Positions 30,234 to 41,472 of a stretch of DNA of 64,000 nt are shown in pieces. Origin of the DNA: Thermothielavioides terrestris NRRL 8126 (Eukaryota > Ascomycota > Sordariomycetes > Sordariales > Chaetomiaceae). The notes beneath the pieces were generated by a model. That model searched no databases. It worked only from the letters and a program-made list of their open reading frames with translations, and was not told the origin of the DNA. A program made the position numbers and the translations under genes. The DNA is taken from NCBI RefSeq assembly GCF_000226115.1, contig NC_016457.1:6262001-6326000 (forward strand), read 5' to 3'. Each line of letters opens with the position of its first letter. The stretch's first letter is position 1.

Positions 30234-32060
30234 TCAAAGCACGTATCTGAAATTGGGACCGTAGTTCTCCGCCGCCTTAGCGTCCGACACGCCATTCCTA
30301 TCTCGGGAGACGGCACCATACTTGCGGTCGAGCCTCGAGTTCTCCCACGCGAGCAGCCCGCGCTGAGCAATGGCAATGACCGCGGAGAAGAACATGAAGG
30401 CGGCACAAATGCTCATGCCCTTGACGTATCTGGGCTGCTCCTCCAAGGGGAAGACATTGGTGCCGAGGAACGGCCCGCACTGGCCGATGAGGTTGATGAG
30501 GACGATGGACATGCCACGCCGCGTGTCGCTGCCCTGGTTGTCTGGATGGAAGTCGATGGTCAGCACAAGTGCGCTCACATCAACAATGCATCTTGGGCGC
30601 GGGCACACTCACTCAGCGTCAGTGCCAGGATATTGGGGATGGTGGAGAAGACGCCAGCGGAAGCCAGGAAGGTGGCAAAGTATCGAACCCCGACCGTCTC
30701 AACCGTCGCAAGGATGATGTATCCCGTCCCGCCCAGGACCGAGGTGAAGAACAGAACGAGGCATCGCTGCTGGGTCCGGTCGGCAATCCAGGTGGTGATC
30801 AGGGCGCACAAGAAGGCGGCGAAGGACGGCGGCGCGGACAGGCCCTGGGCGTTGATGGCGGTGTAGCCCATGTCCTGGAGGATGGTGGGCAGGAAGACAG
30901 GCAGGCTGGAGTAACTGACATTGCCGCAGAAGTACATCAGACCGCACAGCCAAGCCTTGGCGTCGAGGAGAGTGTAGCCAATGTCCCTCAGGCTCACACC
31001 GCCGATCCTGGCATCCGCGGCTGTGCCGACTTGGCGCATGGCGCGCGACCGGACGATGGCCTTTTCATCTGCCGAGAGGAACCTGGCCTTTTCCGGAGAG
31101 TCCGGGATGAAGAAAAAAGCGGCAATGCACATGAGCACTGTCGGCAGGCCTTCGACGAGGAACAGCAGGCGCCAGTTGGCGAGGTGCGAGTGGCCGCTGG
31201 TGATGCCGTACGCGAGAGCGCCGGCGAAGGTCGATGCCAGCGGGGCAGCGGAAGCGAAGATGCCGCACCGGAAGCCGATTTCGCGCCGGAGATAGAAGAA
31301 GGAGAGGAGGTAGATGATGCCCGGTCTAGGCCAGGCCAACCTAGTCAGCGATACACGAACAGGGCGAGCCCATCACGGGGCGGCGGAGACAATGTGACGA
31401 CGCACCCGTAGGCAGCTTCGAAGGCTCCCAGCAGGAACCGCAGCGCCATCATGCCGCCCCAACTTTGTGCGCCGGCTTGCACCGTGGAAATCAGACCCCT
31501 GGGATGTCGGGTGCCGTGTCAGAAGGGCGCACCGCGAGACGATGGACACGATGGAACAGCGAACTCACCAGCCAAAGACAACCACGGCAGCGACGATATG
31601 CGGAGGGAAGATCTTGTAGAACAGGACGGCAAACTCGAACACCACGTAGGTGATGTAGAAGATGTTGAGCAGCCAGTTGTACCGGTTCGTGTCGAGCTTC
31701 AGCTCCGTGGCCATGCCGGCGATGCGCGCATTGCCAATGTTGCCCCGGTCGAGGAAGGCGAGCATGTCTTGGCATCAGAAGCTTAACGTCAGTGCCATGT
31801 GCGATGCCAAGTCGTTACACTTCTTTTTGCCGAGATATCCCGTCCCATGGTCCCAGCACCTAGCACTCACACAAGACGAAGAACAGGGTCATGAGGTTCC
31901 AGTCCAGCTTGCGGACGACGCGCGCTTCCTGCTCGCGCGAGTAGCTCGCGACGGGGCCGTCGGGTGCGGTCTCATGGTCGGGCGTGGCGGGTTGAGACAG
32001 CGCAGACTCGTCGGCCTCCGCCTTGGAGTTGGAGTTGGGGCTCGGCTTTTCGTCCGACAT
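30234..32060 (-). CDS. MFS transporter, anion:cation symporter (Dal5/allantoate permease-like), 5 exons
   Basis: Minus-strand exons are 32060-31871, 31767-31569, 31498-31406, 31325-30613 and 30541-30234, all with GT-AG introns and matching phases, giving 500 residues. The protein has a hydrophilic N-terminal tail and KLDWNLMTLFFVLYMLAFLDRGNIGNARIAGM (TM1 and the characteristic DRGNIGNA of the ACS family; the first intron falls between FFVL and Y). TM2-3 include YNWLLNIFYITYVVFEF, TM4 region WGGMMALRFLLGAFEAAYGPG, then YLLSFFYLRREIGFRCG and RLLFLVEGLPTVLM. The C-terminal half includes NNQGSDTRRGMSIVLINLIGQCGPFLGTNVFP. Relatives import small organic anions such as allantoate, vitamins or nicotinate at the plasma membrane. 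The substrate is not deducible. Confidence 0.88.
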
Positions 32061-33767
32061 GGTCACCGGCCCTGCAGTGGACACGCGACGCTGCACCGCA
32101 GCAGGCAGCAGGCGGCAATTCAATCGGCAGGTTGGCAGGCAGGTAAGGGTTCGAGCTCAGAGCCAGAACGTGGTCGCAATGCGCCGCAACGCTGGCCGAC
32201 TGGAGGAGGACTGTAATGGGCAGGTCACACGGGAGACGTCGCAGGGCCGAGCCAAGAGAACCGAGCTGTCCAGTCGCGAGGCTGCGGTAGAAGAAGAGAG
32301 GAAAAAACAGATTTGCAGGTTTTAAAAAATGTCAATGGCATGTGGATCGCATCATCTTGTTGGTTGGGGAAATGCAGATCGGAGGCGCAGGCGGCACAGC
32401 GGGGAAGGAAGGAGAAGGAAGGGAAAAAGAGCAGGAGCCGAAAAGCTTGTTCCCGTCATCCTCCAAACCGTTGAACTTAATAATGAGGGCTCGGATTAAC
32501 ATTCACACACAACGGGCAGGTATTCCTTCCGTGCAATGGATTGGATTCCAGGTTGTTCTGTAATATTCATTGGTAATTCACTCAGGTAGCTGAAGGGGTC
32601 AGTTGGCCACAAGCAACGTTGGGATCGACAAGGCTCGCAGATAAAGTGCATGGTGGCGCATCGTTACTGCGCCGAGCTAATGTCCGACCCATGCATTCGT
32701 TCTTGCTCAATGGTGCAGCAGTGTGGAGGGAACACGTAGCGTAACGATCGTAGTGTGGTGTATGAAGCCTGTGCACGTACTCCGAGGGCCGCGAAGTTAC
32801 CGCCGACTCGTTGAGCAGGCCACTGAATTGCCCCGAGTGGATCGGAGTGCTACCCCTCCTTCCCGGGGCTAGCTACCTCGGTGGCATGAGGTGCAGGCGA
32901 CAAGCAGCATTTTTTCCACATTCCCCGGCGCGAGCGAGGGACGGGTCGGCGCTGCCGTGCCGTCTAGTGTAAACCTCCCGTCCACCAGGGGTGTTTCGTG
33001 TCCCGAGGTGGTATCTGAGGGAGACCTGGACCTGGCCGAAAAAAAAGCGGAAAGACCGGGCCGATGCGAAACCCAGGGGCGCAGTCGGGCGTGTCATATA
33101 TCATGGATGGATGTCGAAACACAGTGAACAGCATCGTGTTGCGGCTGGATCCGCATATGCTGCGGCAGCAAAAACCAACAAAGTTGAATGACCACAGATG
33201 CGGCACCTACCAAGTGTAGTGTAGATCGAGCCCTTGGCGGCACTGCTCGCCATGCGATATGCAGCATGGTTCCACAGCATAACACTAAACGTGAGCTGCG
33301 CAACGTAGTGTGTGGCTCCAGCACTTTCCTCCTTCCTTGAACATAAAGGAGGGCGGCAGGCCAGGTCCATGCCTTGGTTATGCCGCCCCTCCCTCCCTTG
33401 TGCTTACTGTCGTACTGCGTTGCTGCGCCGCTGGCCTCGCCCCCGAGTACAACGCGCTGCGGCCATGCACACCCGCTCTACGCAACGGTGGACTGATTAC
33501 CGCGGTACAGTACACTGTAGGCGCCCAGCGGTTGCGTTATCGCTGCTTTTGCAGGCCGACTTGAAGTTACCTACTTAGGTTCCCCTTCCCCGTGCCCTTC
33601 GCTGCGCTGCTTAATTACCTTGCTTTACCCTCTTTGCCACACCCGCAGAGATCTATCCAACTATGCCAGTCCCAGCCAGGTTAGCACCGGGCGCCATCGC
33701 TTGATGTTGCCAAATTCGCGCTCCTCTGTCCTGCCCCGTCCGGCATGAGCACCGCGCTCGTCCAACC
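32061..33767. other. Intergenic between divergent MFS and PTH11-like genes
   Basis: About 1.7 kb with no credible coding frame; should contain both promoters. Includes a G/A-rich stretch at about 32380-32440 and a pyrimidine-rich tract at about 33385-33410. Confidence 0.4.
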
Positions 33768-35297
33768 ATGTCGCAAGCGCCTTTGACGCCCGAGCAGGCC
33801 GCCCGCTTCAACGACACCAGACAGCCTGCGCTCTGGGCGAGTTTGTCTGTCTTCCTGCTCATCAGCAATGTCACTATCGTCGGCAGGCTCTGGGCCACAT
33901 GGAGGGGCACGTCGCGCCAGATGCCCGTCATGGCCGAGGGCATCTTCATCGTCATGAGCGGAGTTAGTCTTGCGCCCCTTCCGGCTGCTGCTAAGGCCCC
34001 CGCCTTTTCCCCTGTGGCTGACACTTGGCGAACAGGTCCTGTTGAATGTCATCATAGGCAACTTGATGGCCGCGACGCATTACGGCCTGGGCCTCCACTT
34101 CTGGACCGTCAACGCCCTCGACGAAAACTACCCGCACAATCTGTCCAAGGCCTTCATGGTCAGTCAGGCACAGACATGGATGGATGGTTGCCCTGGATGC
34201 GACCGCTGACACAGCGCATCACCGCAGCATATCTGGATCACCATGGTGCTGATGAGCTCCTTCTTTACCTGCATCAAGCTTACGCTGCTGTTCTTCTATA
34301 AGCGCCTCTTCCTGGTCACCGACACGAAGATCCGCATCTTCTGGTGGGCGAACCTCGTCTACGTCATCCTCTGGTTCTTCGGCGGCACGGGCTTTTACCT
34401 TTTCCAGTGCAAGCCCGTTCAGTGGTACTTCCTTCAGTACTACGCCAGGTTCGGGAAGCCCGTCCCCGGGAACTTGACCGGCCAGTGCGATGCCACCACG
34501 GTGGTCCACGTTGCTCTGCCCATGATCTTCAGCCTGATCTCCGACATTGGACTCATGGCCTTGCCGCTCTGGGCCATTTGGGGGTTGCGCCTCAGCAGGT
34601 GGAAAAAGATCGGTCTTCTGGCCGTCTTCGGCATCGGCTTCGCAGCCTGCCTGCTCGAACTGGCCCGCATCCTGGCCCTGCTCATCGACACCGACGACAA
34701 AACCGACCCAAGCTGTAAGCCACTCACCCGAGCTCCCCCTGTCGGACCGTGCCCCCATGGTCGACGCCAAACTGATACTGACACTCGACAGATGGCGTCG
34801 CCAACTTCCTTATCTTCACCGGCGCCGAAGAAACCGCCGCCATCGTGTGCGCCTGTCTCCCCGTGATCGGGCCCCAGCTGTACAAGTTGTTCAAGCACCA
34901 GGACAAAGGCGCAGGCGCCAGCTACAAGTACGGCTCCAACGCGAGCGCGCGGCTGCGCACGTGGCACACCACCCCGGACGGCTTCCACCGGTTCGACAGC
35001 GAGCACCACATCGGGATGACCACCGTGGTCCCGGCGGAGGACCCCTCGGGCGCCCCGGGGCACGACAGCGACATGGTACCCTTGCAGACCATCGTGTTCG
35101 CGGAGAAGGCCGACAGCCACACGCACGCGCTGCGGGACAGCGAGCGGCAGGACCTCGGTCGGCAGGGGACGGACGGCGTCGGCCACCCCAGGCCACCACC
35201 GCCGCCTGGCATCCACGTGCGCACCGACGTCCAGGTCGTGCACTCCGACATGCCGATGCCGGGGAGTAATAACCAGACGACATACTTGCCGGGATGA
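33768..35297 (+). CDS. PTH11-like integral membrane protein, fungal rhodopsin-fold domain, 4 exons
   Basis: Exons are 33768-33962, 34036-34158, 34228-34714 and 34792-35297 (436 residues), with introns GTTAGT...CAG, GTCAGT...CAG and GTAAGC...CAG; phases agree. Family features: a first helix ALWASLSVFLLISNVTIVGRL, then VLLNVIIGNLMAATHYGLGLH, IWITMVLMSSFFTCIKLTLLFFYKRLF, WANLVYVILWFFGGTGFYLFQCKPVQWYF, the conserved cysteine in NLTGQCDATTVVHVALPMIFSLISDIGLMALPLWAIW, the KKIGLLAVFGIGFAACLLELARI helix and the final VANFLIFTGAEETAAIVCACLPVIGPQL. This is the SAT4/PTH11 rhodopsin fold with seven helices. The cytosolic tail (~105 residues) is hydrophilic with Pro-rich and His/Asp segments. Some members act as surface sensors; the ligand is unknown. 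More complete than the paralogue at 8514-9664. Confidence 0.87.
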
Positions 35298-35573
35298 TTC
35301 GACGGGTATAAAAGAGGCGAGAGGGATACAAGATACGATATGTGAATGAGAGGCACAGGGACAGTGTATATATTCTACCCCTGAAGTGACCCTTTTTTCC
35401 TATCAAGTGCCATATCATCTGTCTGTGACCGTCACCAAGCACACCTAGACAGTCGACAGTCTTGCCACCACAGCTCCTTGAAGCCCACGGCACCAACCCA
35501 AGCAGCGCAACTCCGCAGCGCGTCCATGGCGTCAAAACACCCCTTTGATTCCAACTACCTTCTGAACTGGCGC
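35298..35573. other. Downstream region of the PTH11-like gene
   Basis: No gene seen. It contains the likely 3' untranslated region. Confidence 0.35.
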
Positions 35574-35960
35574 TAGCGACGAGCCCGCTGGGAAAGACGC
35601 TTCTCGTAGGCGATGGAGAGCGCCGGCGCCTCGTCTGATGCCGGGTTATTGTCGCGGGCCGGGTCGATAGGGGTCTCAGGGGTGCAGAAAGACATGCCCT
35701 GTACTGTACATACAAAGTTGGCCTTGGCCGCCGATACGACATCACCCTTGAGGTCCTTCTCGATCGTGCCGACGTCAATGGCGAGCCTGGCTGAGCGTTC
35801 TCAGAGGCTCTCTTTGAAGCGTGGTCCCAGGCCGATAGCTAGTCCAATGCCGTCATCTTGAAGCGCTCCCCCCGGATCCGTCTTCTAGCCGAACGATTTG
35901 AGCTGGTAGATGTCCCGGCGCGGCATCGCTGGGGTAATGTCGGCCAGGCTCATTGCCCGG
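35574..35960 (-). pseudogene. Decayed coding fragment, family not recognised
   Basis: On the minus strand the sequence reads as protein-like blocks in shifting frames: MSLADITPAMPRRDIYQLKS and FG then a stop (about 35955-35895), an LAIGLGPRFKESL block ending at an in-frame TGA (about 35820), then AIDVGTIEKDLKGDVVSAAK, NFVCTVQGMSFCTPETPID and ALSIAYEKRLSQRARR to a stop at about 35574. Coherence of these blocks in one strand and order suggests a former gene broken by at least two stops and frame changes. GC content is normal, so RIP is not the cause. The family is not recognised; it may equally be the last exon of a gene with sequencing errors. Confidence 0.35.
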
Positions 35961-37215
35961 AATAGCTGACGGCTCTAGGGATCGGGACTGGTGGAGCAGA
36001 TTGTGAACTCGAGGGCGACCCAAGACGATCGATCCTCTGTTGCTCGCCGGCCGCGACTCCGAAAGTCACCTCGTTCGGTCAAAACCCAGCATGGCGACAA
36101 TGGAGTGCAGCGATGGGGGCCTGCATGCAGCCCAGAGAGTCCCTCGGAGTTAAGTCGGCTATTGCTCCGGCCATGAAACAAGTATGTATGTGTTGTGTAC
36201 GGAGTATTTCGGAGGATGGCCAAGACAACGAATTGATCTTCCACACCTACCGAACAGGGCAATGATCTGCGTACCACAGTAGTGTAAGCGACAGGCTGAC
36301 CACCAGAGACAAAACAGCCACTCGCATCACTTTATCTCGGACACAGCAGTGTCCCTCGTGGCTGGCTAACGTTAGCCTACCTTGTGTTCAACGACAATTT
36401 TCGACCAGCCAGCGGCCGTGGATCGCCTCCCTGAAGGTCACATACATAGCCAATGTCTGCACATATGCATGTAACGTTAAAATGCCGTGTAGTTACTCCG
36501 TACCGTGAGGTGTAGTGTAGTGTACGAGATTTGCCCCGAGGTCCCCCCACCGTCGTCAGCCTTCCCAACCTATCGGGGAATTCGCCGGAGCCCACTTTGC
36601 GCAAGATTGCGTTTGGCATGCACACAGTGGACTATACGGTGTGCAGCAGCAAGGATTTTCGGACACCGAGTCAAAGTCAACGCCATGTGGACTGGGCGGG
36701 AGCTGCCGGTGAGCTTTTTCGGCAGCATACCCGCACTTCCGTAACTTCTTTTCTCCTCGCCTCCCGCCTCACCTGGTCACCCCGTTGCTGGTGCTCCAAT
36801 ACGCCGAACTCCTGTTCTTCTTCTATTATCCCGACGATTGGCAGGCCCGATTACGGCGCCCGGGGATAATAAGGAGGAAGCCAACCTACCGATCATGTAG
36901 GGCTGTTAGACGCACCGCACTACTAAGGAGCATTCGTTTTGAAGGAGTCGAATCAGTCGGTTGTGAGAGAAAGTCATCTTCATCTGAGAACGAAGCACTT
37001 GTTTCAGTACACTAGTTGTGTACTCCCTGGCGTAAATCACACCATGGAAGTGGGCAGTGTAATTGGGGAATTGGTGCACTGAGACGAACTCCGTGTTTCA
37101 AAGTCTCCGCACAAGTGGCAGGCAAAACGACAAGTTGAAGCCGAATGGGATGCTCTCTGCTGGCCCCAACAACCCAGCGCGTCCGGGTCAGGACTACTAA
37201 GCCTAGACTTTCGCC
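35961..37215. other. Gene-free interval
   Basis: Short frames only; nothing with domain resemblance. Confidence 0.4.
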
Positions 37216-37449
37216 TCAACCGTGATGTTGGTGGCCCTCTTCTCCTTGCCCCCCCAAGGCCGTCTTGTCAATGCTCTCAACCGTCAAGTCTCTCTTCTCC
37301 TTCCCCCACCACGCAGGGTTGTCGAACTCTTCGACGGTAGAGTCTTGCTTCGCCGTCTCATCCGGCGGGATGGGCAAGGCCGCGGCATTCACCACGCCGT
37401 GTGTGGCAACTGCGGCCGAGATGATGTTGGTGGACTTCATAGTGACCAT
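37216..37449 (-). CDS. Small secreted peptide precursor with Kex2-type KEKR sites, frame broken by G7 run
   Basis: The frame from ATG 37449 (or 37440) begins MKSTNIISAAVATHGVVNAA, a probable signal peptide ending near ALPIPP. Two short acidic segments follow: STVEEFDNPAWWGKEKR and LTVESIDKTALGG, each beginning with a T-V-E core and spaced alike. The first ends with KEKR, a Kex2-type dibasic site. After the second, a run of seven G (minus strand, 37250-37256) shifts the frame; one base away the next codons again encode a KEKR site followed by another short T-V-E segment. The layout of signal peptide plus short repeats separated by Kex2 sites is that of fungal Kex2-processed repeat proteins, a group that includes pheromone-like and ribosomal-peptide precursors. 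No UstYa-type or other modifying enzyme gene is nearby. The end at 37216 applies to the frame as given. Product role unknown. Confidence 0.5.
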   Translation of the reverse strand: MVTMKSTNIISAAVATHGVVNAAALPIPPDETAKQDSTVEEFDNPAWWGKEKRDLTVESIDKTALGGQGEEGHQHHG

Positions 37450-38553
37450 ACCGACCTCGCCTCAGGATCAGACGAGGCGCTGGATACGGTGTATCACCTG
37501 GAACACTGCGTCGAATCGCTCCGGCAGTCACTGCAGTACGAAACGACCCCAGAATCATCTTCTGGGAGTGGTGCCCCTCAAATGCCGAGATGATGGGCGA
37601 CATACGTGCAGGGACTGTGGCAGGATTCGGTGCTGGGCTGAGAGCAGCACAGGTTGCATGGCGAGTTTGATATGCTTGCTGAGGCTGAAGGCGAGCCGAT
37701 TCTCGAGGCAGGCTGAGGGTTGCCCGCGCATCAGCTGGGTAGAGAGATCTCTCCCCCATCCCTGACAAGTTGTTTCGGGCACATGGCAAGCGCCTGTTTC
37801 AACCCAGCCGGAATAATTGATAGCCCAAGTATACTCTGGCTTTGAGCCAACCACAGCCTGCTGTAAAGCCGCAGATGACCTCTCGACCGAACATCTCATT
37901 GTATGCGCCTTTGTCTTGGATCGTTCTGCCCCACTGGGAGAGTCTCGTGTCCAGCCGGACTGACCAGAAAAGCGAAGCCAGGTGTGGACGCGCTTGAGCC
38001 ATTCCGCACGCACAAGCGTGTAGTGTGTAAAGTTAGCCAAGTTGCAGTCGAGAGACATTGTTGGCCACTGAGGGCCCTTAGAATGCACGACTTGACCGGA
38101 ATGTAGTTGGGGCCCGAACGGGCCGGCACTTGACCAGATGTTAGCAGCGTTGGTCTCGTAGAGTCAGTAAACTGAGGAAGTTTCCCGTAAAAGCTTTTCG
38201 TCTAGAAGATAAGCAACCTCCAGCTGTTTGACTCCTTCGTTCCTTGAGCCGGCCCATTGTTCAAACCCATTGTATCGTAGAAAACCAGGTCTCTGGTCAG
38301 ACAATGTACCTCTCTGTCCACGAGATTCGCCTGTTCGAGAGCCTCGTAACCAGGCCCGTCCTTGATAAATTCCTATTCAACACCGCCGCCGGTCCATCCC
38401 TCATCCATGAACCTCCTCGGGCGAGCAGTCCTCGGTCAGCATCAAGCACACCACAAGAACCACCATCTAATCATTCGTCCCTGGTAAGCTACCCAAGCCG
38501 GACCCTCCCTAGTCACCGAACCCAGACCTGCTCTCTCTACACCAAACCAAGCC
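37450..38553. other. Gene-free interval with one orphan frame
   Basis: A minus-strand frame (ATG 38058 to 37555, ~167 residues) exists but shows no domain, signal peptide or biased codon pattern; I do not call it. The end of the interval holds the promoter of the gene at 38554. Confidence 0.35.
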
Positions 38554-39198
38554 ATGCCCGACAAGATTTTCTACTCCCTCTCCACCCCAAGGGGGACCGA
38601 CCGCGAGCTGGTCCTCCGCCTCGAACGGCGCAGCCACCTGAACACACCCCTGGTCCTCGACTGGCAAGCGCACACCATCACGTACGCGGAGGACGGCAGC
38701 TCGGCAACCCTGGCGTGGGAGACGCCGGGCATAGTCGACCACTACATGGGCCCCATCCCGGCGCGCCGCGAGAGCGTCGACGTACAGATGCCCGCGGACA
38801 GCGTCGTGGTGGCGGACTTCGACTTGCTGCCGCGCGCGTTCGAGGGTATCGCGCTGCCGGTGTACGCGCTCAGTCGGCGCGACGTGGCCGTTTTCTTCGT
38901 GCAGCCCTCCGCGCGCGGCGCGGCCGCGTGCGATAGGCCGGTTGTGGTCGGGTTTGGGAACGGCATCTTTGAGTATGGCGACGGCGAGCTGGTCGAGGTC
39001 GTCGCCGGGGCCGGGTCCGAGGTCATGCAGGCGGATGGGCGGACGGGGGCGCAGGTATTGTGGGAGGCGGTGGTGGAGCTGTTCCCGAATCTGAGAGTCC
39101 GGTTTGCCTCTGAGATGATGATGTCTTCTGTTAAGGCGGAGGTGCGTTCTGAGGGAGGGGATTGGCTGCTGATAGGAAAGCGAGCGATGGCCTTGTGA
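38554..39198 (+). CDS. Conserved-looking hypothetical protein, 214 residues
   Basis: A single-exon frame starts at ATG 38554 in a good context (GCCATGCCCG). The protein is compact with alternating strand-like segments (FYSLSTPRGTDRELVLRLER, HTITYAEDGSSATLAWETPG, SVDVQMPADSVVVADFDLLP, RDVAVFFVQPSA, RPVVVGFGNGIFEYGDGELV) and a C-terminal helix plus strand. No signal peptide, membrane helix or cysteine pattern is present. It looks like a small all-beta or alpha/beta intracellular protein. I do not recognise the family. The frame is probably real given its length and strong G/C preference at third codon positions. Confidence 0.6.
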   Translation: MPDKIFYSLSTPRGTDRELVLRLERRSHLNTPLVLDWQAHTITYAEDGSSATLAWETPGIVDHYMGPIPARRESVDVQMPADSVVVADFDLLPRAFEGIALPVYALSRRDVAVFFVQPSARGAAACDRPVVVGFGNGIFEYGDGELVEVVAGAGSEVMQADGRTGAQVLWEAVVELFPNLRVRFASEMMMSSVKAEVRSEGGDWLLIGKRAMAL

Positions 39199-39323
39199 GG
39201 AAGAGATGAGGAGTGCTCTAGAGGAAGGAGATGGGGAGGGAGAGGAAGGGGGAAGTTGCCCACCCTCAGTGAGGGTGGGATTGCGACGGGATTGCTGGGA
39301 CTGAAGATTGCCACAAAATAATG

Positions 39324-39325
<2 letters not shown>

Positions 39326-39385
<60 letters not shown>
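39326..39385. repeat. Uninterrupted poly-T tract (60 bases)
   Basis: The tract is preceded by AATGTC and followed by ACTTTTTATTTATTTATTTT. On the minus strand it would be a poly-A tail, as left by a retroposed transcript, but no LINE or gene copy is recognisable beside it. The length should be taken with caution, because such runs assemble poorly. Confidence 0.85.
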
Positions 39386-39391
<6 letters not shown>

Positions 39392-39621
39392 TATTTATTT
39401 ATTTTGTAAGCCATGTTATTGAGCGTGATATTCGTCGAGTTCCGATGTTGAGGGGCTCACAAGAACCGTCCGAGGCGAGATACATGGGATGGCGCAGTGC
39501 TGGGCGAGAACAGTGTAGATTGAAAAACAGCGTCGTTCCTCTCCATTCCGGGAATATTCGAGGCGCCACCAGACGATGCGGTGCACACCACTTACGACCT
39601 ATCCATCCATCAAACCGCTGC

Positions 39622-40962
39622 CTACCCATCCACGGCGGACTGGGCAGACTCTGAATGGACTATGAAATTGACCCCTACAGACCGGAACCCGTCTCTCACA
39701 TCTCTAAGATCCCTGGCCGCCTCCCACTCTGGCTCATACTGTTCTAATTTCTGATCATCAATCTCAATCTTGCTCAAACACTCGAATCCGCCGGCTCGGT
39801 GTGCCTCTAGCAAGCCTCGTAACGCCGGGGCAAGGTTGCTCAAGCCGAAGAGTCTCAGCTCGCTCACGGAATCGGGGATCGTGGAATCCAGTGCGGCCGC
39901 TTGATCCCCTACGTCCCCGAAGAAATCGAAGGAGGCCGCGTGTACGCGGAGGACTTTGAGCACCTTGAAGTTGCGCAGAAGATGCATGCCGTGGAAGTGA
40001 CTGGGGGATGGGGGCAGCACGATGCCGTCTATCGAGAAGGACAACTCGTTGAGCGTGGCTCGCCAGGGTTGTAAGGCGGCGACAGCGTCATCGAGCTCGA
40101 CCACGTCGTCGTTGTCGTTCACGGACAACAGCAACTCGCCATCTCGGTAAATGCGGACCTTCGAGAGCCCTGGTCCTATCGCATCCAGGAGATTTCGCAA
40201 GGACCAGGCATTTATCCGGGTGTGGGTGAGGATCAAGGTGGTCAGGTTCCGAAGCGGAGGCGGATCGGCCAATGTTACGCGGCCCATGGAGGCACCGAAC
40301 CCTTCGGTAACCCAGTTACACCGGCCGCAGTGCAACGTCCGAAAGTTGGGGTATAGGCGCATGATAGGCGCGGCCCGGTCAAGGCAGAAGAATCCATCCT
40401 CAAAGCCGCTGATCGCAAGACTCTCCAGAAACGCTAACCGAGGAGAATAAAAATTCGGCTGGACGAGTGACCAAGATGGTTCTCTCGTGCTGGGCAGGTA
40501 GACGCTGAGCCTCTCCAGGTTCGGCACGCGTCTCAACAGCGCCGGGAGGAAAACACTGCGGTAGGTCGACTCCGGGAACACACCGGGCCAGCCCGTAGAT
40601 CTTCCAACATGATGGATCCGGAGTTCCAACACCCTCAACTGCAGATCAGCCCGCTCGTCAAGGGTCCGCACGAACAGCTGGAGGGTGCCCGGCTGCGAAA
40701 TGCACACGCGGTGGTATAAGAAGGGCTCTGCCGACGCGCGTAGGGTCTTGCAGACCAGGCTAAGGTTGTGAAGGTCCGCTCGCTCGTGCCCTCCGCAAGC
40801 GCGCGGCTCGGGATGGCCTTCGCCAGGACCCCGGTCAACTGGGCAGGCGGCGCGAATGTCCAGGTCGGCTATGGAGCGCCTTCGCACACAGTGGCCGCAG
40901 AGGTAGCTGCATATTTCGTTAAGAAGCTCGGGGGGGAGGGCGGACAAGGCGTTGCGGGTCAT
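39622..40962 (-). CDS. F-box / leucine-rich-repeat-like protein
   Basis: The frame is open upstream, but its first ATG is at 40962, giving 446 residues starting MTRNALSALPPELLNEICSYL, a typical F-box opening (residues ~6-22). A Cys-rich insert (CGHCVRRRSIADLDIRAACP) precedes LHNLSLVCKTLRASAEPFLY, the second half of the F-box module. The rest carries irregular LRR-like segments: LQLRVLELRIHHV, LRRVPNLERLSVYLP, LAFLESLAISGF, LRNLTTLILTHTRI, FKVLKVLRVHAASF and VSELRLFGLSNLAPAL. The architecture is that of fungal SCF substrate receptors. The insert between F-box halves is unusually Cys/His-rich and could bind zinc. Target unknown. Confidence 0.75.
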   Translation of the reverse strand: MTRNALSALPPELLNEICSYLCGHCVRRRSIADLDIRAACPVDRGPGEGHPEPRACGGHERADLHNLSLVCKTLRASAEPFLYHRVCISQPGTLQLFVRTLDERADLQLRVLELRIHHVGRSTGWPGVFPESTYRSVFLPALLRRVPNLERLSVYLPSTREPSWSLVQPNFYSPRLAFLESLAISGFEDGFFCLDRAAPIMRLYPNFRTLHCGRCNWVTEGFGASMGRVTLADPPPLRNLTTLILTHTRINAWSLRNLLDAIGPGLSKVRIYRDGELLLSVNDNDDVVELDDAVAALQPWRATLNELSFSIDGIVLPPSPSHFHGMHLLRNFKVLKVLRVHAASFDFFGDVGDQAAALDSTIPDSVSELRLFGLSNLAPALRGLLEAHRAGGFECLSKIEIDDQKLEQYEPEWEAARDLRDVRDGFRSVGVNFIVHSESAQSAVDG

Positions 40963-41472
40963 CGTGACGCGACAGACGGAAAGTTGGAGAGGAGGTTCTG
41001 CGGACAGACAAGGTGCGCGTGAGACGAGCTGATGAAGCGGTCGTGAGGAGGTGGCTGGCCGCGGCAAATCGTATTGGTTCGTTGGTTGTCACTACCTAAG
41101 CGAGCGAAGGGTGCAGTGCGATGGTGGGGGGCACTTAGGTTACACGCAGTTCGTTACTCGGCAAACTGAGATCTGGTTCTTTATTTAGGTAAGTGGCAAG
41201 ACGGGCCAGTGGTTGTCCAGCCTTGAGGCAACACGCTGCGAAAAAGAAACATCCAACTCTTCCCAGGGAGCTCGTACCCGACCTGGCCACAGGGACGACT
41301 TGGATCCCCGGCATCCGGGCAACACCACCCCACCTGCAGCGGCCAGGAGAACAGCCGCTGCGCAACGGTCATAAACGGCAAATGGCGAAGCGCGGCGTCG
41401 AGAGTTTGGGGACCGACTGGGCGAGATCGAGTACGAGAATGACTGTCCCCGTTGTTTTGCAGCCCCATTCAG
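40963..41472. other. Divergent promoter region of F-box/LRR and RCC1 genes
   Basis: Gene-free ~510 bp between two divergent starts. If the RCC1 gene has an upstream exon, it would lie here. Confidence 0.4.

Noticed and set aside
30569..31411. 280-codon frame on the plus strand
   Set aside because: Antisense to exon 4 of the MFS gene, whose splice structure and family motifs are clear.
37555..38058. Minus-strand frame of about 167 codons
   Set aside because: No domain, signal peptide or splice support; composition resembles non-coding sequence.
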